Assembly (NCBI GenBank): GCA_001599295.1
Contig: BCGN01000006.1
Span: 434,001 to 498,000, forward strand
Length of the DNA: 64,000 bases
Reading direction: 5' to 3'
Source of the DNA: Sporopachydermia quercuum
Taxonomy: Eukaryota > Ascomycota > Sporopachydermiomycetes > Sporopachydermiales > Sporopachydermiaceae
In this document: one piece after another, positions 32,674 through 44,485 of the stretch
Layout: each line of letters starts with the position of its first letter
Position numbering within the stretch: position 1 is the stretch's first letter
Notes under the pieces: model-generated
Database searches by the model: none
The model's input: only the letters and a program-made list of their open reading frames with translations
Told to the model about the DNA's origin: nothing
Made by a program: the position numbers and the translations under genes

Positions 32674-34186
32674 ATTGAATTAAATGTGCGTTAGTTGTTG
32701 GATAAGTCGTGAACAGTAGAGGTATATGTGCGTATGTGTTCAATGTATAAAGCTGGATGGTAAAGCAGTCTTTTCGTTGCTGATCGTTTCTTTTAGCTCC
32801 ATTTTTTTTTGTGCTCTTTGCTATCGAGTGGATCATTTCCTATTTATTAACTAATATCTAGGTAATGGTTCTATGGTGTTCGTCGTTCAAATATTATCCT
32901 ATCGAGTGGAAAGCTTTATTGGATACATCAGTAAAGACAATTAGTTCCTTTTATATAATCCCAGACACTAGACTTGTGTCAAGTATGTTATAAGATAGAA
33001 GCAACTTTGTCCGATTGTAATGAATAGACAACAATATCTCAAAAGAAAAATAGCAAAACTAGCTGTAAAAATAAACCCCTCTCCTTATCCTCATATTTAT
33101 CTATAATTAAGATATCTCTGACTACAGCGTTTTAGCATTGTATTATCTAGGTCTCAGGTACCATATGATGCCAATTATGGGATGAGCCCAGCCACAAATC
33201 ACTACAGATAATATCACTAGTAGAAAAAATTACGGTCCGGTTACATCACTTTCTCGATTGCTATTTTGTACTATAATGTATAGCAATTTTCATTTTGTTA
33301 TATACATATATCCATACATTTGCATTGTGATCTCTTTTCTGTTGTATCATTGATTCGTTGGACTGATTTCACAGATTACTTGATATAATGCAAAAAAATC
33401 TGTACCTGTTTCACAGAAGTGCTGAGTTTGTTTGTAGTGAAGAACAAATTGAGTTTTCTCAGAGTCCAAATGTGGGTGGTTTTGTGATAAAGTTTGTTGC
33501 ATGTGAAAATAGAAAAAGTACAAAAATGCTGGGATTCGATGGAATGCGATAATGAGAAAATAAGCCTAGGAATGAGATTTCGATAATAATAAAAGGGTAG
33601 ATAAATACACCTATTTAAACGCCCGATTAAAATCGAATTATGAATTTTGATGGATACTGGGACAGTATGCTGCCGTTCCAAAAATAGAGCTTACGTAGAC
33701 TGAGAGGGGGTTTTCACAGTATAGGCGGTTCTGGGAGCATCATAAAAGCGTGAGGAAGCTCATCAAGAGGGGGCAAATACTATAGCGTATCTTATGATGC
33801 TTCTATTATGGAATAAAAGTAAACCATACGAATCAAGAGGCTGAAAAGATACGAAGGTTCAGGCTGACATTAATGGAACTAGAGTACAGGAACAAGAAGT
33901 GACTAAGAAAGGAAAATAAACAGACATTACAGAAATCAACAAGATATACACTGAAAAGAGACCAGATACTAGTTATTCAAACGTGAAATCGAACGACGAC
34001 TATAATAATTAAATATGGAATTGAACATGGAATTGAATACAGGATTGAATACGGAAGTATTCAAAGGATATACTTATGGATAATAAATAATTCAATTGAC
34101 TTCTTAACAGCAGTAAATCTCAGCAATCTTCCTATCGTACTTTTAACGATCTTTCCAGCCTCTCAAAGGCAATTACCATAAAATAA
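32674..34186. other. Intergenic region upstream of the 109-aa gene
   Basis: About 1.5 kb from the 109-aa gene to the twinfilin 3' end. Besides the 12-bp tandem repeat at 34015-34062 I see no defined element. A minus-strand open frame near 33376-33681 has no recognisable motif. Confidence 0.45.
34015..34062. repeat. 12-bp tandem repeat, about 3.5 copies
   Basis: Units ATGGAATTGAAC, ATGGAATTGAAT, ACAGGATTGAAT and a decayed fourth ACGGAAGTATTC, in exact 12-bp register, about 125 bp beyond the twinfilin stop. Confidence 0.75.
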
Positions 34187-35659
34187 TCAATGTCGTCGCT
34201 GAGGACCTTTAGGACGACTAAACCTGAGACTAGATTTTGATAAACCTGAAGAATGAGCACTGGCAGAGTCTGAACCTCCGGTATCAGAAACACCAGACTT
34301 GGCCGCCAGATCACTAAAATCAAGATCAGTTCCATCATGTGCTTCCATCTACGGCGACCTATAGTTAGTATGATAAACTGAACAAGAAACAGATACCAAT
34401 CTTCATCATGACACTTAAATAAATGAATGAACAAATGTAAGACATACCTCCTTAGTAACATCAATACCTAGTGATTTCAAGGTATTCACAACATGGATCC
34501 TGTTGGTTGCATACACCATTCTTTCCTTAACTTTTGCTCCTGATGGACAACTATAAACAAACACTACATACTAGTAGTTAGCAACAGGCATTCAACATCC
34601 ATTGAAATTGAAACTACTTTACCCACCAGAAGATCAAAATGTAACATACCAGAAAAACTAGGTTCTTTATAGACTGTATATATAGGGGAGTCGTCAGGGA
34701 TCTTACTGGACAATTCAGAGGCAGAACTAAGAGATTCAGATCTAAATAATGAAATGACCTCTTCCGGGAGTGTAATCTTGAATTGTAGAAGCTCCGATCC
34801 ACTTGACTGAGCCAACGACTGAATAGCATCTTTCAATTTATCTTCGAAATCAAAACCAACTCCGTTATGATCAGAAACAATAACACGAGTTCTCGCGGAA
34901 GATGTCCCTAACATTGAAACTACTTCATCCTCCTTAACGTGCTGTAAACTCTTCTCTTCAGCGGTCAAAGGTGCAGCTATAGCTTCATGAGCTTGAAATT
35001 GGTCCCAACCTTCTTTACTGACCTCGTCTAAGTCTGTCAAAAACAATTCAGTATGAAATCTAGAAGACCCTCCCAATTCTCTAATCAAGGTGATTCTAGA
35101 TGATGCGTATAACATTTTGCTCCGGACTGGAGCAGAATCAGGAACAAAAGAAATAAAGGCAATCTCTTCCGGACCATTAAGTTTATAAAGTATGTATCTA
35201 GCTTCATCCTTCTTCAAAAGTGTTTTTACAACAACAAAATCTTCTTCATAATTAGATCCACCTTCTACTATCTTATGAGGAACCATTGTTTCTACGCACT
35301 TGTTAGTGAACGTTCCTGTGATATAAGATGATATGACGGAATGGTCCAGAGGTATAAGGGAAACAAGGACCATAGTCAATTGAACCGAATTCCTATGGTA
35401 ATTGAAGAGATATCATATGAAAAAGAATCACAAGGAACTAACCGAGATTTTGCTATTATTCATCTTGTTTAATCACGGACATACCATTTTCAATTTTCAC
35501 GAGCAATGCTCTGCTTTTTCCATTGAGAAATTCTTTGAAAGAGCTTAAAAGCTCATCAGAAGCTGAATTAAGAATATGTTAACATCATCCTCAACTGTCA
35601 CAGAAAAACACACAAACAATCTATAAATAAATACCTTTGATACCTGATTGATTAGACAT
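34187..35659 (-). CDS. TWF1: Twinfilin, five exons
   Basis: Actin-monomer-sequestering and barbed-end-capping protein with two ADF-homology domains. Exons are 35659-35635, 35562-35485, 35291-34623, 34563-34448 and 34348-34187, giving 349 aa (S. cerevisiae about 332). The introns are 72, 193, 59 and 99 nt. The exon joins restore family sequence: MSNQSGIKASDELL, KIENETMVPHK, VVFVYSCPSGAKVKERMVYATNR, and the tail RFSRPKGPQRRH, which is the basic capping-protein and PIP2-binding end. Branch sites CACTAAC, GCTAAC and TACTAAC lie close to the acceptors. Intron 2 is itself open in frame with exon 3, so an unspliced reading wrongly adds about 30 residues. The first donor (GTATTT) is unusual; an alternative GTATCA donor 9 nt earlier would drop residues GIK. 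Confidence 0.86.
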
Positions 35660-36701
35660 AACGAAGGAAACAATTTCTATNTCCTGTGACAACCCTTGCA
35701 AACTATCTACCTCTATATGCCTCATCAGATGCAACAACGTTCAAGTAAGTGTTCAAACTCAAGAACCAATAGCAGCAAAGTAACTAAAAAGTGCCAACCT
35801 CAATTCCACACACTCTCAAATTTACCAGTTACTGAAAAAGACCTCTCGAACTATGACCACTCGTTTATCCACCATCCAAATCATCCATATCTGCCTAAAA
35901 CTCCTTGCTCCGAGCCTTTTCCATTATCACAAAACCAATGTCCCAAAACACATACCTAACTATGTAACTTTTTTTCTTTCTTTTTCCGTGGCACCCCCGT
36001 CTCAAAATAGGTATGATGAACACTCACAAAAAATTCCAATCATCACAAAAGCTTCCTATTTCGGCACAACATAAATATCTTCCCTTTTTAGATATACTAG
36101 TGATCTAATGGAGTTTTTTCGATATTGCAAGCAAGTGATGGATGGGGATAGTATAAGCAACTTGTAATTAAGGCGAGGATCAGAGGGAGACAGGGATCGG
36201 AGAGAAGGAAAGATGATGGAAATAAGATAAGAAAAGATTTTGAGTTGTCTTGGATGTAATCGGGATATTTTATAGGCAGAAGTTAATGGGATTTGTAGGA
36301 TTTGCTTTTGATAGGAAAGTATAGGGCCCCTTGATAAGAGATATACTATAACGGATCAACAACAGCAAGGAGTCGAATACAAGAATATTTGTCCGTTAAT
36401 TGTGCTGGTATTGCAAAGAGTGTGATAAGCTGCAGGTATCAAAGATTGAAATAAAAAAGAACGGACTGTTCTATTTCAACAACTCTATGCTTCGTTGATC
36501 TATTGATCCATTGAAATATCTACCTACTTATTCAAAACCGCACCTGCTTTTTGGGCTGAAATTGAAAACAAAGTTACTTTATTTGCTTACTATCCGTGTT
36601 AACCAAACAGATTACCAGGTAATAAAAGTTATGTTATTAGCAATCAAAAATACATCAATGAACAACATAGAATAGAACCTCTTTAGAACCACACACATAC
36701 T
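35660..36701. other. Divergent promoter region, TWF1 and LTE1
   Basis: About 1 kb between divergent starts, with A-rich and pyrimidine-rich tracts. I see no recognisable gene or clear regulatory cluster. Confidence 0.5.
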
Positions 36702-39700
36702 ATGGATCAATCAATTAAAATAGGGCAAAGAAAAGCCAAATTCAAAGCCAAAGAAATTAGAGACATAGAATTGAACTCCGCTTGTTTACTGATTTCAAAA
36801 CTCAGGTTTGGTTCTTATCGTGTTGATCAGTTTGATAGTAATGGATTCATAATACCCGATATTCAAAGGGAGCAAGAACACCAACATTTACATCAACATC
36901 AGGAGAAACCGGCCAAACAGTCAAATGAGCAAGAGAAAGAAAACGAACAGACAGAATCAAACGATGTATACATTGAAACACAATCAATCACTAGTTATTT
37001 AGACGTCTCTACGAGCCAACTTCTTATTCATATGACAAGTGAATCATGTTTAGATTTCACCCTGATGAATGATTTTTTCTTAACATATAGAAACTTCACT
37101 ACTAGTAAAGAAGTATGGGATCTCCTTGGAAGCAAACTATGCTGGGGTTTCATTCAAATAAACACCTGCAAGAATAGCAAAACTCAAACAATGGCTAGCA
37201 GAATCTGCATAAGGACTTTTACTGTAATTCGTCATTGGATTACCAATTTTTTCTCAGACGATTGGCTGAGCAACAAAAGGCTTAGAAAATCATTCACAAG
37301 TACTGTTGATTTATTATGGTCGCTATGCGCAATTGCAAGATCTAACAATAAAAAGCTTATGAAGTTCATACTAGTACACTTGAAAAGACAATGGTTAGAT
37401 CAAATCCAGCTTTACTACGGCGAGAGGGTATCAATGGAATCTGATACATTAGCTTATGGTGCTGCTTGTAAGACAATCTTAGTTCCTCGGGAATCGTTCA
37501 TTGAAAATGATGAAATAAGAAGTGGAAACGAGAACAGTCAATCAAATAATCAGTTACTATACAAATATCTTGACGATCTGTTAAATATTGGCTCTCAGTG
37601 TCATTTGGTTGACGGGAAATTCCCTTGTATGCAATCATCTAATGTCAAGGTGTCTTTGGTTGAAACTGAAGACGGGTATAAAATGATTGAGAGTATACCA
37701 GAAGGCGATAAAGTTAGTGGCAGTAATGTTGACAAAAGTAATAAGACAACTAGTATCAGGAAAGGGGCCAGAGGAAAGACAATTGACTATTTAGTTGAAT
37801 TGGCTATTGATGAGTTCAATAGATTGGAAAAGATAGTGAAAGCAAGACCAAGAGAAAGAGAAAGGCAGAAAGTGATCAATGATAGTATTGCTAGTGATGA
37901 TGAAAGAAGCATGATTGCTGGGAATAATACTAGTTACAATATTACTAGTAATAGGATTAATTCTAATAGCAATGACCAAACAACAGAATATACAGTTAAC
38001 ACTGCTACTTCTGAAAGCATTCACTTATCAGATATTCCGTCCTTTGTTGACGTTAGTTATAACGACCTTGATATACATATGGGCTCTAATTATTCCGCAA
38101 ATAATGCTGCATATAATAGTTCTGATAATAGGAACAACCTATTGAGAAAGCCAGCCATCAACAATCTAAACCAAATAAACACCAGTTCCAACAGTATCAA
38201 CAGTATGGGCAGAAGCAAAAATAATAATAGTATTGGATTCGATATATATACAGATTTTACTTTTGATATATCTCTTGATGGTATACATCACCAGACATTT
38301 GCTAGTCATGATGATAGTAATAAAAGCCATTTGATCAATAAAACACATTCGATACATTCGACTGATGTTTCGTACCAAAATCAGCTGTCAATACATGAAG
38401 ATGAAGGTGAGAATATCGTTGAATGTACTAGGAAATGTTCTAATGCGGATTACAACAATAAGAGTTGTAGTTTAAATGGCTCATCCGACTTTATACTTGG
38501 TCCTGATGGTGAACTCTATGAAATGTTTCCTGAACCAAACAGTACCAGTAACAGCAACAATTCTTTTGACTCATTAAAATCCGGTGACACAACTGAATCA
38601 ATGGTAGAAACAAGCCCAAGGAAAGGAAGTGTTGGTGCTGACTTGATTGGTGATATGTCAATAAAGGAATTGGAAAGGTTGAGTGAATTCCCAAGTATTC
38701 ATTATGAGAACAAAGAGATCGCAGTCTCTGAGACTTTGAAACTACTAGAAGGTAAAGTGAAGGATGTTTTCACCAATAATTTGATAGCAGATGGGTTTTC
38801 CAATAGTAGCATCGGATATAATATGAGTGGTGATAGTTATACTATGGACATGAGTGGTACTGGTACTAGTGTTACTTGTCCTTTGATGTCTTGTAGACCC
38901 CTGCCTCCAATCCCTGTGGAGGGAAATGAAGATACTAGCGAGAGAAATGGTACACCTACTAGTATTAATTCAGAGTCAAACACTTCTATCTCAGATTGTG
39001 ATATGGTTGTTAGTAATGGAAACGAGAACAGTGAAGAAGGTAGCTTGGTTACAAATATGTCTGATATTGAGGATATGGATATGATTATTCCAATGTCTAC
39101 TCGTGATGAAGTTCACAGGAGTAGCGATTTGATGAGGTCGTTCAATTCTGTTTCCGATGAAATGGGTGATTTGGGCAGTAGTTTAGAGATGTCGATACGA
39201 GAGAAAGAATATAAAAAGAATGATAACAAGCAATCAGTTAACGTTCAAGAAAGCATCCGGGGAAATATTCAGGAAAACAATCAAGAAAATACACAACAAA
39301 ACTACAAGGAATCTAACATTGTCAACTATTCATATCGAAGAAACAACTCTTCTGAAACTTCCAGTNCTCATTCGTTCTCAACCTCTGTCTCTAATCTATC
39401 AAGATCAACTGCATTTAGCCACGAGGTTGCTACTAATATTTCTTCTAATTCAAAAACTCATGTGCACGTTCCGTTTATTATGGAATACCCTCCAGACCAT
39501 ATAGTTCATGTGCTATCATTGTTAGAGAAAGAAAGCTTTCTCTCTATCCAATGGACAGAATTTTGTAATTTGAAAGCCGAAAAAATCTCCTCGCACCCAG
39601 TTAGAAGCTGGCTTGAATGGTATTTCATCCAAAAGGACCACTGGAAAGCAGATTTGAAGAAAAACGGCATTTCCGTATATATCTCACGATTCAATTTGAT

Positions 39701-40295
39701 GGTCAATTGGGTGATATCTCAAATCCTATTAACCAAAAATAACACCATTCGTGAGCAGGTGATCAAGCGTTTTATTGAAATAGCAGAGAAATCCTTTGAA
39801 CGTCAGAATTATTCAACATTTGCTCAAATCACACTGGCATTAAACTCAGAGTCCATTCTAACGCTCAATTATCAGAAGCATCAGATCGAAGGTATAACTA
39901 AGCTCATAGAGATAATGTCACCTACGAACAATTTCAAAAAGATGAGAAGAGTTATGCAGAATGCAGATAGAAAGAAAGGAATAATTCCGTTTTTAGGGAT
40001 ATATTTGAAGGATTTGGTTCAAACGGAAGAAACTGGCGGTATGAATGGAAGTAATATTACTCTTGGAAGTATTAACTTTACGGCTCAAAGGGCAACCGCA
40101 AAAATAATTACAGTTATCAGAGAATATATGAGTAGTTGTGAGAATTACGACAATAACTATAGGAAGCAAAGGCTTGGCGAAGGAATAGAAGTCGCTGATG
40201 AATGTATTAGCATGGACTTAAAAGCTAAGTGTATTTATATTAAGAGTCTTACTGATGAAGCAATGGAGGAAAAGTTGAGTGAGATATTAGCATGA
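36702..40295 (+). CDS. LTE1: Lte1-like RasGEF-domain protein of mitotic exit
   Basis: 1197-aa protein with the Lte1 layout: an N-terminal RasGEF-N domain (about residues 95-250: LLIHMTSESCLDFTLMNDFF, LTYRNFTTSKEVWDLL, RTFTVIRHWI), a long disordered Asn/Ser/Asp-rich middle of about 670 residues, and a C-terminal RasGEF domain (about 920-1195: PPDHIVHVLSLLEKESFLSI, LNLMVNWVI-like helix, FAQITLALNSESILTL, GIIPFLGIYLKDLV). In S. cerevisiae, Lte1 sits at the bud cortex and promotes mitotic exit through the Tem1/Bfa1-Bub2 pathway, apparently without needing exchange activity. Cdc25 and Bud5 are less likely given the absence of an SH3 domain and the match of the N-terminal block. One N falls in the coding region. 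A single uninterrupted frame. Confidence 0.8.
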   Translation: MDQSIKIGQRKAKFKAKEIRDIELNSACLLISKLRFGSYRVDQFDSNGFIIPDIQREQEHQHLHQHQEKPAKQSNEQEKENEQTESNDVYIETQSITSYLDVSTSQLLIHMTSESCLDFTLMNDFFLTYRNFTTSKEVWDLLGSKLCWGFIQINTCKNSKTQTMASRICIRTFTVIRHWITNFFSDDWLSNKRLRKSFTSTVDLLWSLCAIARSNNKKLMKFILVHLKRQWLDQIQLYYGERVSMESDTLAYGAACKTILVPRESFIENDEIRSGNENSQSNNQLLYKYLDDLLNIGSQCHLVDGKFPCMQSSNVKVSLVETEDGYKMIESIPEGDKVSGSNVDKSNKTTSIRKGARGKTIDYLVELAIDEFNRLEKIVKARPRERERQKVINDSIASDDERSMIAGNNTSYNITSNRINSNSNDQTTEYTVNTATSESIHLSDIPSFVDVSYNDLDIHMGSNYSANNAAYNSSDNRNNLLRKPAINNLNQINTSSNSINSMGRSKNNNSIGFDIYTDFTFDISLDGIHHQTFASHDDSNKSHLINKTHSIHSTDVSYQNQLSIHEDEGENIVECTRKCSNADYNNKSCSLNGSSDFILGPDGELYEMFPEPNSTSNSNNSFDSLKSGDTTESMVETSPRKGSVGADLIGDMSIKELERLSEFPSIHYENKEIAVSETLKLLEGKVKDVFTNNLIADGFSNSSIGYNMSGDSYTMDMSGTGTSVTCPLMSCRPLPPIPVEGNEDTSERNGTPTSINSESNTSISDCDMVVSNGNENSEEGSLVTNMSDIEDMDMIIPMSTRDEVHRSSDLMRSFNSVSDEMGDLGSSLEMSIREKEYKKNDNKQSVNVQESIRGNIQENNQENTQQNYKESNIVNYSYRRNNSSETSSXHSFSTSVSNLSRSTAFSHEVATNISSNSKTHVHVPFIMEYPPDHIVHVLSLLEKESFLSIQWTEFCNLKAEKISSHPVRSWLEWYFIQKDHWKADLKKNGISVYISRFNLMVNWVISQILLTKNNTIREQVIKRFIEIAEKSFERQNYSTFAQITLALNSESILTLNYQKHQIEGITKLIEIMSPTNNFKKMRRVMQNADRKKGIIPFLGIYLKDLVQTEETGGMNGSNITLGSINFTAQRATAKIITVIREYMSSCENYDNNYRKQRLGEGIEVADECISMDLKAKCIYIKSLTDEAMEEKLSEILA

Positions 40296-40873
40296 GGATG
40301 GGTAGGACAATGAGAGGAGATAAACGAGATGGATTTTACCAGGGATTTCATATCAGTAGATAGGTAATTAGTAGAAAATATCTATGGAATAACAAGGAAT
40401 GGATAGAGTAGATATCAGAAAACTCTCTATCACTTGAGAGTTTTCTAATTTTTATTATAGCGAGAGAGTCCCATAAATTACTTGAACAAAAATTCATAGT
40501 TCAATGTCTTCAATATTCGGTGAGTCATCTACGAAATAATTTTAACTGCATATTCCATTGATTACTATGCTTGTCAATTATTTCAAATCGCCGATCAAAG
40601 CTTTTCATGCGAAAGATTCAAAATTGATTCCAAAAAAACTGCATCATTATATTCAATTTACATTCAATTGTAGCTACTATAGTTAATTTTGGCTACCTCT
40701 GATGCTAAATGTTATTAAGACACTAATGGCTTTATACAGCCAATATCGAATTGCAGATTGTATTTTGGTATGAGAATCGAACATTTATAGAGTATCAATC
40801 ATGGTTGAATAAATACATTACTACAGATCATAAGTTAGAATTGTTTATCATATCCCGAATTACTGGAATTGCA
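40296..40873. other. Intergenic region between convergent LTE1 and pinin-like genes
   Basis: About 580 bp of AT-rich DNA between two 3' ends. A short hairpin near 40419-40447 (AAAACTCTC paired with GAGAGTTTT) could help end transcription. Nothing else is seen. Confidence 0.45.
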
Positions 40874-41947
40874 CTAATAATCCATTATCTCATCATTTCT
40901 ACCAATTCCTCCATTATTATTGCTTCTATCATTTCGATCAAAAGAACCTCTGAATGCTTCATTATATGGTGGATTCCTTCTTTCAGTAGTTAAAACCCTA
41001 TCGCTATTATTGTCATTATATATTCTGTTTTCTTGATCAACAATTGCATCATTATTATCATTATTACTATCGTTATCAGTATAGATATTTTTGTCATCAT
41101 CAATATTTTCGATGTCAACTGAGTTTCTTCGATATCCATGATCACTAGAGGGTTTATCTGCATTAACTGCATCAACTACATCAACAGAGATAGCGTCTAA
41201 ATCCCTATTTTCATAATTCTTACTATGACCATTCAATTGATTTTCTATTGTTTCTTCTTGATCAATATCTAGTTTGATAGGTAAATAATAGATTACTGGT
41301 TTAGTAGATGTGTGAAGCAGCTCCTCTTTCCTTCTCTCAGGTGCTTGCGAGAGAAAATCTTCTGAACCATATGAATGATCTTCTCTACTTCTGTTACTTC
41401 CTTTAAAGGAGTCGTTATCATCATAAGACCTACTTCTGCTTCTGGAGCTATTTATTGGTCTACTCCCTCTTCTTTTGTCTCTACTATCAGGGAACCAAAT
41501 ATCATGATCTCTTGTTGGGTCAAAACTCCTGCTTCTATTCCCATTTCTACCTCCGTTGATGCTTCCTCTTCCTCTTCCCCTTTCTCCGTTATCTCTATAC
41601 CTTCTAGGGTTAGAGAAAGGATTTGGTATATCTCGAGCTTGTTCTTCCATTAGCTTCTTTCTAGCTTCTACTCTTTCTTCTATTATCCTTCTTTTTTCCA
41701 ACACTGATATTTCATTACTGACATCACCATTATTATTACTATTACTGTTTCTAACGTCTTTCGATTCATTCAATGAGTTGATCAAATTACCAAACAAACG
41801 AGCTCCTCTTCCTCGCTCCGCTCTTTTCACATTCTCACGAGCTTTTCTTAGAGTATCGTCGGAAGATCTTTCATTGCGAGAACTGTCAGCAAAGGCCCTT
41901 TTTGGAGCCCCTGGTATGCCTGAATTGCCATTAGATTCTGCATCCAT
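40874..41947 (-). CDS. Pinin-like RS-domain protein, probable splicing factor
   Basis: 357-aa very hydrophilic protein. Residues about 33-110 carry the pattern of the pinin/SDK/memA domain: a basic helix, then RGARLFGNLINSLNE (compare R-R-FG-LLGTL in the family), then EKRRIIEERVEARKKLMEEQ. An RGRG patch and RS dipeptides follow (about 135-200: RSRSFDPTRDHDIWF, SRSRSRSYDDNDS), then YYLPIKLD. The C-terminal third is acidic and Asn-rich. Pinin proteins belong to the exon-junction and spliceosomal periphery, which would suit this intron-rich genome; I know of no counterpart in S. cerevisiae. The call rests on one short motif plus composition. An unrelated RS protein is possible. Confidence 0.55.
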   Translation of the reverse strand: MDAESNGNSGIPGAPKRAFADSSRNERSSDDTLRKARENVKRAERGRGARLFGNLINSLNESKDVRNSNSNNNGDVSNEISVLEKRRIIEERVEARKKLMEEQARDIPNPFSNPRRYRDNGERGRGRGSINGGRNGNRSRSFDPTRDHDIWFPDSRDKRRGSRPINSSRSRSRSYDDNDSFKGSNRSREDHSYGSEDFLSQAPERRKEELLHTSTKPVIYYLPIKLDIDQEETIENQLNGHSKNYENRDLDAISVDVVDAVNADKPSSDHGYRRNSVDIENIDDDKNIYTDNDSNNDNNDAIVDQENRIYNDNNSDRVLTTERRNPPYNEAFRGSFDRNDRSNNNGGIGRNDEIMDY

Positions 41948-43018
41948 GTTGTATACATATATTAGGCTATTATTATGTTGAGATGTGAATGTGGCTGCAG
42001 TGGTAGGGTAGGTAGTAAGTACTAGGGAATATCACAGAACCTAGGAAGTTTGGTTATCGTGTCTTTAATTGTAAGTTCAGTATTAAATAGTCAACGCTTG
42101 ATACTTTGTTTCTGACTGATTGTACTTTGCTGATACAAAATCTAAGCCTTTCTATGGTGATCTATTGTATTCTGTCATTTCCTGTAATTTAGTGCATTAT
42201 TCCCCAGTAATCACCTACAATCCATATCTTATATATCTTCCCGTATTATGCACAGTTTATATCTGACGAAACAGCTAATTACACTTCTTCTATTCATTAA
42301 TCAAGCTACTAATTCCCAGCAAAACTCATGAAGACGATTTGTTGATATACCATTTATTCCTTCCTTCTTTCTGTCTTTTGATTAGAAGCTGTGGCACAAA
42401 CACTACTAAGGCCAAAAACTCTGTAATAGGAATTTTTGACATATTGGGAAATCTATTTCTTAGATGGATATTAAGGTTAAAAGAGTTCACTCTACAGTTA
42501 TTAAATTATTACATAATCAGTAATCAGAACTTACAATTGTCAGCCTTTCTTTGGCTAAACCTTATATCCTAGTCAGGAAAGCTCATAGTAAGAAAATTTT
42601 TGCTANGAATTCCTATTGCAAGTAACGAAAAAAATGTTTACTGTGAGAAAGAGGATTGAAGATTGATTACAGATGATTAGATGTTTATCTAAAACAATGC
42701 TGGTCTATTGTTTTTTGGAGAGAAGAAGGAACAAATAGCGTGTGCAATACATTATTCAAATAATAGGTCATTGAGATCTTGGTTAATTGAAATATTAGAA
42801 AGAATTAAATTGTCACAGAAGAACCGGGTGAATATAGATGGTAGTTAAGAGGTATCAGTAGCTAGAATATATTAGCAAAGGAAAATCAAGTGAAAGGTTT
42901 TCTGAGAACTCTGAGAAGATTTATACAGAATTTTTTGGGTTAAAGGAAGGGAAATAAAAGGGTCATATAAATTATTCAAGGCACTAGAAGCTATCAAAGA
43001 AATAAGAAATAAGCAAGA
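41948..43018. other. Divergent promoter region, pinin-like gene and MAK16
   Basis: About 1.07 kb with one N. No known element is recognisable; short open frames are not convincing. Confidence 0.45.
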
Positions 43019-44042
43019 ATGTCTGATGAAGTAAGTACCATTTGAATGAGGTTAGGATAGAATAAGTTAAGTGCTTGTTGATAAGAGCAGAAACTAACCA
43101 GGAAACTAGATAATATGGCAAGTAATCAATCAGCAATTTTGTTCGTTTAAGCTGAAAACTACAAAAGAACAAAATTTTTGCAGAAATGAATATAATGTAA
43201 GCGGATTGTGTAGTCGTCAATCATGCCCATTGGCTAATTCACGATATGCTACAGTTAGAAACGTTGAAGGAAGACTCTACCTATACATGAAGACCATTGA
43301 AAGAGCCCATATGCCTAATAGATTATGGGAAAGAATAAAGCTACCTAAAGAATATTCTAAGGCATTAGAACAAATTGATAAACATTTAATCTATTGGCCA
43401 AAGTTTTTAATTCATAAATGTAAGCAGAGACTTACAAGGTTGACACAAGTTGCTATTACAGAAAGACGATTAACCCTCAAAGAGGAAGAACGTCATTATG
43501 TTGGTGTGAAGCCAAAGGTGAAACGACGAGAACAAACCAGAGAGAGAAAGGCTTTGGCTGCTGCTAAGATTGAAAAGGCAATTGAGAAGGAACTTTTGGA
43601 TAGGTTGAAATCTGGCGCTTATGGTGACAAACCGTTGAATGTGGATGAAAAGATTTGGAAGAAGGTTTTGAATGGTGTTGAAGAAACTGAAGGACTTGAA
43701 GAAGAAGAGTTAGAGGAAGATTCTGATTTAGAAGACGAAGAATCTGATTATGGTGAAGTTGAATATGTTGAAGCTGATGAAGATGATGAAGAAAACTTAG
43801 TTGATTTAGAAGATCTTGAAGCATGGCTTGGTGGTAGCGATTCAGAAGAAAATGCTACTGATAGTTCTGATGAAGACAGTTCAGAAGAAGAATCAGAAGA
43901 TGACGCTAAAGCTGGAAGTAAAAGAAAATCATCTGGTAAGAAAGCCGGAAAGAATAAGAGACCTAAAGGACCAAGAGTTGAAATTGAGTACGAAGAGGAG
44001 AGAGAGCCTATTACAAATTTGCAGGCACTTGCTCAATATTAG
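43019..44042 (+). CDS. MAK16: Mak16, 60S ribosome biogenesis factor, two exons
   Basis: Nucleolar protein needed for 60S pre-ribosome assembly and 25S/5.8S rRNA maturation; in yeast it acts with Rpf1 in early particles. Exon 1 (43019-43030) codes only for MSDE. A 79-nt intron follows (donor GTAAGT, branch AACTAAC, acceptor CTAG), then exon 2 (43110-44042); 314 aa in all. Splicing produces [20 protein letters not shown] followed by [24 protein letters not shown], which matches the family N-terminus with its putative zinc-binding cysteines. The frame without splicing would start inside that motif. [40 protein letters not shown] is near-identical to the S. cerevisiae protein. The C-terminus has long acidic runs and a [10 protein letters not shown] nuclear signal. 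Divergent from the pinin-like gene. Confidence 0.95.
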
Positions 44043-44485
44043 TGGGATAACTACACTATATGTATTGGATAAAAGGGGTTTTCATATATACTTAATGTTT
44101 TCATATTGCATTGCATTAGAAGAGCTTTCAACGTAGGAGAAAATGGTATTCGCTATATTGCAAAGTAGTTTGGTTCTGAATCTTCGTAGTAATCTTTAGA
44201 ATGTTCGAGTTAAGTTGTTACTATCTTGAGAAGCATTTTAATTTACTTTGCATTATGAAACAATAGTTTAAAAGCCGTTACAGCAAGGTCAGTAAGGTTG
44301 ATATGAGATCTTGAAACAAAAAGTATATCTCACGTATCACCAAACCCTCATACTTCGACTTTGGTTGGAAAATATTGAGTAAACTACAGTAATTATCTAA
44401 AAGAACGCTACTAAGCAAAGAAATTAAAACTAGATGATTGTTTTCTATGTAATTTTGATGATTAACTAAAGAACTTATATATTGT
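44043..44485. other. Intergenic region between convergent MAK16 and RPL43
   Basis: About 440 bp between two 3' ends. AT-rich, with no recognisable element. Confidence 0.45.

Noticed and set aside
35291-35379. N-terminal extension of twinfilin exon 3 starting TMVLVSLIPLDHS
   Set aside because: Homology requires KIEN to be joined directly to ETMVPHK; this stretch lies in intron 2, and the acceptor CATAG that would include it puts the reading out of phase.
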